Part shown: positions 15,001 through 18,822 of the stretch, one piece after another | Layout: each line of letters begins with the position of its first letter | How positions within the stretch are numbered: position 1 is the stretch's first letter | Source: CAZCFB01 sp964511535 | GTDB lineage: Bacteria; Myxococcota_A; Polyangia; GCA-2747355; CAZCFB01 | DNA length: 18,822 nucleotides | Reading direction: 5' to 3' | Assembly (NCBI GenBank): GCA_964511535.1 | Contig: CAZEFW010000178.1 | Coordinates: 1 to 18,822 of the forward strand | The notes under the pieces: generated by a model | Databases searched by the model: none | What the model saw: only the letters and a program-made list of their open reading frames with translations | What the model was told of the DNA's origin: nothing | Made by a program: the position numbers and the translations under genes

Positions 15001-17403
15001 GAAGGCGAGCTGGTGGTCCCGGGTCCAGATGTCGTCGGGGAGCAGGCCGACCCCCGCATCGAAGTAGGCCCTGGCGGTGCTCTTGCCGCCGCTCTCCATG
15101 GCCCGTACGGCGGCTTGCAGGTTCAGGCGCGCGGCCTCCGTTCGCTCGGCGCGGTCCTCCAGCAGCTCGATACCCTGGTTCAGGTGGCCCACCACCTCGA
15201 ACAGCCGCTTGCCCAGGGCCTCGGCGTCCAGGTTGGCCACGAGCAGCCGGCCGAGGCGATGGTGCAGGCCCGGGCGCCTCTGCTCGGGCAGCGACAGATA
15301 GGCCGCCTGCTGGATCCGGTCGTGATGGAAGTCGCACTGCACCTGCATCACCTGCTCCTGGCTCCAGCCGTCACCGTCGCAGTGTTCATGGTCGCTGCAC
15401 GCGTTGACCAGGTGGCTGAAGCCGCCGCAAACGGGGGTGATGATGCCCGCCTCCAGCGCCTGGTGCAGGTGCTCCACGACCTCGGTCAAGGGCAGCTCGG
15501 CCAGCAGTGCCAGGGTGCCGAGGTCGAAGCGCCCGCCCACCAGAGATGCCAGCTCCAGCAGCTCGCGCGTCTCCACCGGCAGGGCGCGCATCTTGTCCAT
15601 CAGGAGCTCCACCATGTCGTCGGTGACGCCCACCTTCTCCACCTGGGCGAGATCCCAGCTCCAGCTGCCTCGCTCCGGCTGGTAGGTCAGCAGCTCGCGG
15701 GCGTGCAGCGACTGCAGCAGCTGCGTGATGAACAGTGGGTTGCCCATGGTCTTCTGACGGATCAGCCTGGCCAGGGGCTCCACCTGCTCCGGATCCGTGT
15801 GAGTGCTATCGGCGATGAGGCGGGTGACCGCCTCCTGATCCAGCGGCGCCACCGCCAGCTCGGAGACCTCCGCCGAGCCCTGGCGCATGCCTTCGAGGGC
15901 CGAGTCGAGCTCCAGCAGGTCGAGGGTGTCCTCGTCGCGCACCGTGGCCAGCACCAGCAGGTAGTGCAGGTCATCGCTGGCCAGCACCATCTCCAGAAGC
16001 TGCAGCGAGGCCGCGTCGGCCCACTGCAAGTTGCCGAAGAAGAGCACCAGCGGCGAGGAGGCAGACGCGAAGCAGGAGAGGAAAGCCTCCACCAGGCGGT
16101 GCAGCCGCGCCTCGGCGGCGTCGGCTGTGAGGTGGACCGGCTCGGGCAGGTCATCGCCGAGCAGCAGGAGCATGCCCGGCACCATCTCCGCAAGGGTGCG
16201 CGCTTCCTCGCCGAGGCACTCCAGCAGCTTCCGGCGCAATCGCCGGAGGTCCTGCTCGGTGCTGGACAGGGCCTGGTTCACCAGCTCGCCCATGGCCTGG
16301 ATAAATGCGCTGTGGGGGACCGCCCGCTGGTCGCTGCGGTGCTTGCCCATGGCGAAGCGTCCCCGCCGGCTGGCCACCTCCGGCTGCAGCTCCCGCACCA
16401 GGGCTGACTTGCCGATGCCAGAGGCGCCGGACAGCAGCGCCAGCACCCGGCTGCCCTCGGCTGCGCGCTCCAGGGCCGCGGTGAGCCAGCGGCGCTCCTT
16501 GGAGCGGCCGTATAGCCGCCCGGGTACGGCGAACCGGGCGCCAGAATCCCGGGAGCCCAGCTCGAAGTCGCCGGGATCTGCGCCGTCGAGGATCTTGAGG
16601 CAACGTTCGAGGTCGTGGATCAGGCCTGCCGAGCTCTGGTACCGCTCCTCGGGCGTCTTGGCCAACAGCTTCATTACCACGGCGGAGACCGCGTCCGGCA
16701 GGTCCTGGCGGATCCCGGACAGGGAGAGCGGGGGGCGAGCCACGTGGGCGTGCAGCATCTCGGCCGGGTCGTCGGCGTCGAAGGGGAGGCGCCCCGCCAG
16801 CAGCTCGTACAGGGTGACGCCGAGGGAGTAGAAATCAGCGCGGTAGTCGACGTAGCGGTTGGTCCGGCCGGTCTGCTCCGGCGAGAGGTAGCTGATGGTC
16901 CCCTCCAGCACGGGGGCGCCTCCCGCGCGCTGGCCCTCGCGGCGCAGGAGCGAGGCGATGCTGAAGTCGGCCAGTTTCACCCGCTGGCCGTCGCGGCTGA
17001 TCAGGATGTTGGCCGGGTTGACGTCCTTGTGGTTGATGCCGTTGCTGTGCAGCGCGGACAGCGCCTCGGCCACGGCGATGCCCAGGCGAAGGGCGCGCTC
17101 GGGCGAGAGGCTCTCGCGCTTGATCACCCCGGCGAGCGCCTCGGCGTCGAAGTCCTCCATCACCAGAACGGGGCGGTGCTCTGCCTGCTCGAGCCCGAGG
17201 AACTCCACCACCGCCGGGTGCGAGATCTGGCTGCCGATGCTGTACTCGGAGCGGATGGCGCTCACCTCCAACGCCGAGGGGGCCGGGTTGCGAGTGGTCT
17301 TGAGCACCACCGGGCGTCCGCCCGGATCGGTGCCCCGGAGCACGAGGGTCCGCTCGCTCTGGTACAGGGTGCCGGAGGTATGGAATTCGGGAAGGTTCAG
17401 CAT
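12058..17403 (-). CDS. Ser/Thr kinase - AAA/STAND ATPase - GAF - histidine kinase fusion
   Basis: 1781 residues, a giant signalling protein. Residues ~10-275 form a protein kinase: Lys35 in VVLK, HKDVNPAN (125-132, catalytic Asp127), DFS in place of DFG (146-148), and SPEQTGRTNRYVDYRADFYSLG. Residues ~295-600 form a STAND-type ATPase with Walker A GASGIGKS (326-333); the Walker B region reads VLFFGNLQWAD where relatives have a DD pair. Residues ~600-1320 are helical, TPR-like, with a Cys/His-rich insert at 659-694. A GAF domain spans ~1329-1495. A histidine kinase follows: phospho-acceptor His1549 in GVAHEINTP, N-box NLLTNAIDA, G1 ADSGSG, G2 GTGLGLAI. No receiver domain or membrane helix is seen, so it is probably cytoplasmic. 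ATG 17403 is preceded by GGAGG at seven bases; a small hairpin (17420-17436) lies just upstream. NnrU ends 54 bases upstream. Confidence 0.95.
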   Translation of the reverse strand: MLNLPEFHTSGTLYQSERTLVLRGTDPGGRPVVLKTTRNPAPSALEVSAIRSEYSIGSQISHPAVVEFLGLEQAEHRPVLVMEDFDAEALAGVIKRESLSPERALRLGIAVAEALSALHSNGINHKDVNPANILISRDGQRVKLADFSIASLLRREGQRAGGAPVLEGTISYLSPEQTGRTNRYVDYRADFYSLGVTLYELLAGRLPFDADDPAEMLHAHVARPPLSLSGIRQDLPDAVSAVVMKLLAKTPEERYQSSAGLIHDLERCLKILDGADPGDFELGSRDSGARFAVPGRLYGRSKERRWLTAALERAAEGSRVLALLSGASGIGKSALVRELQPEVASRRGRFAMGKHRSDQRAVPHSAFIQAMGELVNQALSSTEQDLRRLRRKLLECLGEEARTLAEMVPGMLLLLGDDLPEPVHLTADAAEARLHRLVEAFLSCFASASSPLVLFFGNLQWADAASLQLLEMVLASDDLHYLLVLATVRDEDTLDLLELDSALEGMRQGSAEVSELAVAPLDQEAVTRLIADSTHTDPEQVEPLARLIRQKTMGNPLFITQLLQSLHARELLTYQPERGSWSWDLAQVEKVGVTDDMVELLMDKMRALPVETRELLELASLVGGRFDLGTLALLAELPLTEVVEHLHQALEAGIITPVCGGFSHLVNACSDHEHCDGDGWSQEQVMQVQCDFHHDRIQQAAYLSLPEQRRPGLHHRLGRLLVANLDAEALGKRLFEVVGHLNQGIELLEDRAERTEAARLNLQAAVRAMESGGKSTARAYFDAGVGLLPDDIWTRDHQLAFELHLGHYECSVLTEEDPHVVLARGEALLERAEGLTQRMRAMIPHVPQLASRGRQPELCLERGAALLREAGIELLPDDVEAAIERGHAELTERLKGREIEDLAHLPRGEDPLIEAATNLLETLFFFPIYMRRRDLGPLAALQSIRLSLEHGNGPLSGVAYATWGMVLASDRGELREGRRFCQLGMTVSDALGSRQAMTRIIVGTLEWAFRNSVEMAEWWSDCYRMAARTGVEFVQGIALSSGHFHELLAGRPLEEWMHEARINRETIDRRMPIIGPRELDYSLRFAETLLGLRSWKDLLFDSEQELEQAFEVMRVRNLEGVQWTHLLRSRLCLMFGDAAAALSEAEASENIADRRVSQTTAYELVVHHALAMAAVADTAEAGERAQLMEQIREKLVLLIGWVEGGAGARFEHQRQLVEAELARLEGRYLEAGQAYDTAIASAAEGRYLPMQALAAERAGLFYTGHGLDRVALTYLRDSHYCYDRWGAAAKVQALEECFPELAAPVAASATEIASETTSSSTGSTAAQRFDLLTILKATQQISREVELDALLQQLLASIMELGSAERGFLVLALDGELTVGAARSTRADEDLSEAAGAGLDECDALSVGITQYVARTGEAVVLAEAAQKGRFRADPYVSRTRPRSMACIPLMNQGTLVGLAYLENNMVGGAFGEERLELVYLLCDQAAISIQNAHLYGQLERRVQERTRDLAHKNEELGESLERQQEMQNQLIMQEKMASLGNLVAGVAHEINTPVGAIASSTDTSRRAVERLRKKLEAATDIAEIRDKRKVWRLVEMLEENHRVVGLASDRVVEIVLSLRNFARLDEAERKRADLNEGITSTLSLVGHRTKHGITVETDLGPLEPILCYPNQLNQVFMNLLTNAIDAVDEQPEGERRIHVRSWMQDGMACVRVADSGSGVPEAVQERVFDPGFTTKGVGVGTGLGLAICYNIVRKHQGDLLLESSPGQGAAFTVRLPVAEG

Positions 17404-17457
17404 GGTGCGCCTCCACCCAGGGGTTTCCGGGACCCCATATGTTGACACAGATCGCGG

Positions 17458-18141
17458 TCAGAGGGCGGCGCCGAAGAGCTGCCCGTGAAACAGGTAGAGC
17501 GCGACAAATAGGCCGGCGCCCAGGGCGAAGGCAGGCCAGGGCCACTCGCGCAGGGCCGCGCCCAGGGGCTGCTTGCGCTGCAACACTGCCGCGAACGGAA
17601 GGAATGAGGTCTGCTGCCTGAACGCGGAGTACCCCTCCACCGAGGCGGACTTGCGCAGGTCCTGGTGCGCGGTGGCCAGCACGGCGAACAGGCAGAAGCC
17701 GCCGAAGAAGGCGAGGTCAGCGGCGCGGTCCGCCACCAGCAGGTGGGCGAGGCCGATGAGGAAGAAGGCCGCCGAGACAGGGTGGCGGGTAATCCGCATC
17801 ACGCCCATCGCCCGGGGGGCGTGCCGCTTGAGCATGGAGCTGGGCGCCGGGGAGACCACGCCAGAGGCGAGCAGCAAGCAGGCCAGGGCCATGAGCAGAG
17901 CGGCCGGCGCCCGGGCCAGGCCCGGGGTGTGGAACTGCACATCGCCGGCGTGGCGGGCGCTGCCGAAGTAGATCCAGAAGATGGGCGTGATGGTGGCGAA
18001 GGAGACGAGGGAGTAGACACCCTGGAACGGCAGCTCGCCCAGCACCTTGACGAGGCGCGGTCGAATGGGGTTGGCGCAGAGCAGGATGTGGGTGGCGGTG
18101 AATGCGGCCCACCAGAGGAGGATGGAGATGGTATCGGGCAT
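17458..18141 (-). CDS. NnrU-family integral membrane protein
   Basis: 227 residues with about six membrane segments. NnrU features are SILLWWAAFTATHILLCANPIRPRLV at the N-terminus, FHTPGLARAP before the third helix, and the signature MGVMRITRHPVSAAFFLIGLAHLLVADRAADLAFFG followed by AHQDLRK. NnrU was first tied to nitrite and nitric oxide metabolism in denitrifiers, and the fold is related to isoprenylcysteine-type membrane methyltransferases; its activity is not settled. The start is ATG 18141, just before the first helix. Extending to 18333 would translate A-rich intergenic repeats and is rejected. No clear Shine-Dalgarno is seen. It precedes the hybrid kinase on the same strand, and no other denitrification gene is nearby; the siroheme reductase about 9 kb away is the only possible metabolic partner. 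Confidence 0.86.
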   Translation of the reverse strand: MPDTISILLWWAAFTATHILLCANPIRPRLVKVLGELPFQGVYSLVSFATITPIFWIYFGSARHAGDVQFHTPGLARAPAALLMALACLLLASGVVSPAPSSMLKRHAPRAMGVMRITRHPVSAAFFLIGLAHLLVADRAADLAFFGGFCLFAVLATAHQDLRKSASVEGYSAFRQQTSFLPFAAVLQRKQPLGAALREWPWPAFALGAGLFVALYLFHGQLFGAAL

Positions 18142-18174
18142 GGGGGAATAGGGTGTACGGGGTTGGGGCGGAGG

Positions 18175-18327
18175 GCAAAAGCAAAAAGCAAAAAGTGGAA
18201 GAGCAAGAAGCAAAAAGTGGGGACGATGGAATCGGATTGCTGCGTGGCGGTGGAGGCCTGTGCGGGCGCGGTTGTTGGGGGGGATGAACAAGAAACAAGA
18301 AACAAGAAACAAGGAATAAAAAACAAC
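18175..18327. repeat. A-rich tandem simple repeats, GCAAAAA and AACAAGA
   Basis: The 274-base gap 18142-18415 contains two repeat tracts. At 18175-18219 GCAAAA/GCAAAAA units alternate with AGTGG, ending twice in CAAAAAGTGG. At 18287-18314 four consecutive heptamers read AACAAGA, AACAAGA, AACAAGA, AACAAGG, followed by AATAAAAAACAAC. The heptamer matches the one near 1504. The rest of the gap (18220-18286) shows nothing I recognise. Confidence 0.85.
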
Positions 18328-18364
18328 ACGCATGGCCCACGAGCGGTTCGAAGGAGGGGCGACC

Positions 18365-18373
18365 TGCTATCAT
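18365..18373 (+). promoter_or_regulatory. Possible extended -10 promoter for the small cysteine protein
   Basis: TGCTATCAT is an extended -10 (TGn plus TATCAT, five of six). It lies 42 bases upstream of ATG 18416, leaving a leader of about 35 bases that contains the Shine-Dalgarno. No convincing -35 is present, which extended -10 promoters can tolerate. Confidence 0.4.
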
Positions 18374-18415
18374 TTGTCGAGCCAGCAAGGACATCTCGGC
18401 AAAGGAGTGGGACTC

Positions 18416-18700
18416 ATGAAGATCGTTTGGATCATCATCCTGATCGCTGTGGCCGCCGCCCTGTACCACTACAAGCCGTGGGAGGATTCATCTCCATCGG
18501 CGTCGACCTCTTCGTCTGCGACTGAGGCCGATCCCTCCGAGTTCATCAGCGCCTGCCAGGACAACGCGCCGGCAGACATCGATAACCCCGAGTCGTTCTG
18601 CCGCTGTATGTGGAGTGAGGGCGTGCGGAATCCAAACTTCATGGCCAACATCCAGGGCCGCTCCGCCGTGTCCAAGTGCATGGGCGCCCCGGGGATCTGA
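18416..18700 (+). CDS. Small membrane-anchored four-cysteine protein
   Basis: 94 residues, not recognised as a named family. An N-terminal hydrophobic anchor (IVWIIILIAVAAALYHY) is followed by a Ser/Thr-rich linker (SSPSASTSSSATEAD) and a compact domain with four cysteines: SACQDNAP, FCRCMW (C-x-C) and SKCMG. The anchor has a single Lys before it, so either a signal anchor or a cleaved signal is possible; the Cys domain is probably periplasmic and could be disulfide-bonded. The start is well supported: AAAGGAG at 18401-18407, eight bases before ATG. The frame is open upstream to 18332, but that part lacks a ribosome site. It is the only gene in the right-hand end. Confidence 0.8.
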   Translation: MKIVWIIILIAVAAALYHYKPWEDSSPSASTSSSATEADPSEFISACQDNAPADIDNPESFCRCMWSEGVRNPNFMANIQGRSAVSKCMGAPGI

Positions 18701-18708
18701 GCCGCCGG

Positions 18709-18779
18709 CCTCAGCCTCAGCCTCAGCCTCAGCCTCAGCCCAGTCACAGTCCCAGCCCCTGCCTCAGCCTCAGCCTCAG
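18709..18779. repeat. CCTCAG hexanucleotide tandem repeats
   Basis: Five perfect CCTCAG units occupy 18709-18738, and three more 18762-18779, separated by related but imperfect units (CCAGTCACAGTCCCAG). The tract starts eight bases after the stop codon of the small cysteine protein. Confidence 0.93.
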
Positions 18780-18800
18780 CGCCAGCCGCCCGTTTGATCA

Positions 18801-18822
18801 TTTCGTCGTTTCGTCGTTTCGT
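18801..18822. repeat. TTTCGTCG octamer tandem repeat, cut by the window edge
   Basis: Two full TTTCGTCG units (18801-18808 and 18809-18816) are followed by TTTCGT up to the last base, so the array probably continues beyond the window. Confidence 0.8.

Noticed and set aside
12055..16831. Long + strand open frames opposite the hybrid kinase (for example 12055-14283 and 14554-16407)
   Set aside because: They lie wholly antisense to a gene with clear kinase, ATPase, GAF and histidine kinase motifs; their translations are low-complexity, as expected from GC-rich antisense frames.
17420..17436. Hairpin GGGGT/ACCCC upstream of the kinase ribosome site as a riboswitch or attenuator
   Set aside because: Only five base pairs; too small to claim regulation without further evidence.
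18142..18333. N-terminal extension of the NnrU frame (Leu/Phe-rich)
   Set aside because: It is a translation of the A-rich intergenic repeats on the opposite strand; the membrane protein begins naturally at 18141.
18709..18822. CRISPR array at the right end
   Set aside because: The units are 6 and 8 bp tandem simple repeats without unique spacers.

Overview
The window is GC-rich, densely coded DNA from a Gram-negative bacterium. A YafK-type peptidoglycan lipoprotein implies an outer membrane. The very large Ser/Thr kinase-ATPase-histidine kinase fusion, NHL-repeat protein, NnrU protein and DUF2167 protein suggest a member of the former Deltaproteobacteria (Myxococcota, Bradymonadota or a relative). 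That placement is inference; no rRNA, tRNA or other phylogenetic marker is present. I see no CRISPR array, transposase, integrase or phage gene. No stretch longer than 300 bases lacks a gene.

Layout. (1) 1-284: the 3' end of an NHL-repeat protein on the + strand. (2) 306-5008: four minus-strand genes; in transcription order tryptophanase (tnaA), a YafK-type L,D-transpeptidase-fold lipoprotein, a DUF2167 membrane-anchored protein with a perfect 78-bp internal duplication, and a membrane protein ending in a zinc ribbon. (3) 5098-6390 (+): a secreted protein that looks like a zinc-metallopeptidase relative with its metal site lost. Its C-terminal coding tail is repeated 83 bp downstream, across the end of the convergent antiporter gene. 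(4) 6463-8088 (-): a CPA1-type Na+/H+ antiporter, divergent from a small siroheme/4Fe-4S sulfite or nitrite reductase (8156-8833, +). (5) 8833-9008: a 176-bp near-perfectly centred palindromic element beginning in the reductase stop codon, followed by a polytopic GT-C-like membrane protein (+). (6) 10516-18141: four minus-strand genes; in transcription order an NnrU-family protein, the 1781-residue hybrid kinase, a GbsR-type regulator and an NAD(P)-binding NmrA-like protein. The last two share a 22-bp motif, proposed here as the regulator's operator. (7) 18416-18700 (+): a tiny membrane-anchored four-cysteine protein, followed by hexamer and octamer tandem repeats up to the window edge.

How the genes may work together. 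The clearest regulatory unit is the GbsR-type regulator with its downstream oxidoreductase: the same split motif, GTTTCAAT-N6-TGAACGAA, lies over the regulator's own promoter and start codon and again upstream of the oxidoreductase. The kinase just upstream may belong to the same transcript, but a promoter inside its last codons could uncouple the two. Other genes look like independent housekeeping or accessory units. Several gaps carry short tandem repeats (AACAAGA, GCAAAAA, CCTCAG, TTTCGTCG), a recurrent property of this genome's spacers.

The most unusual items are the palindromic element, the paired operator, the degenerate peptidase, the kinase whose ATPase domain has lost the Walker B acidic pair, the tandem duplication in DUF2167, and a tryptophanase that keeps tyrosine phenol-lyase length and numbering.
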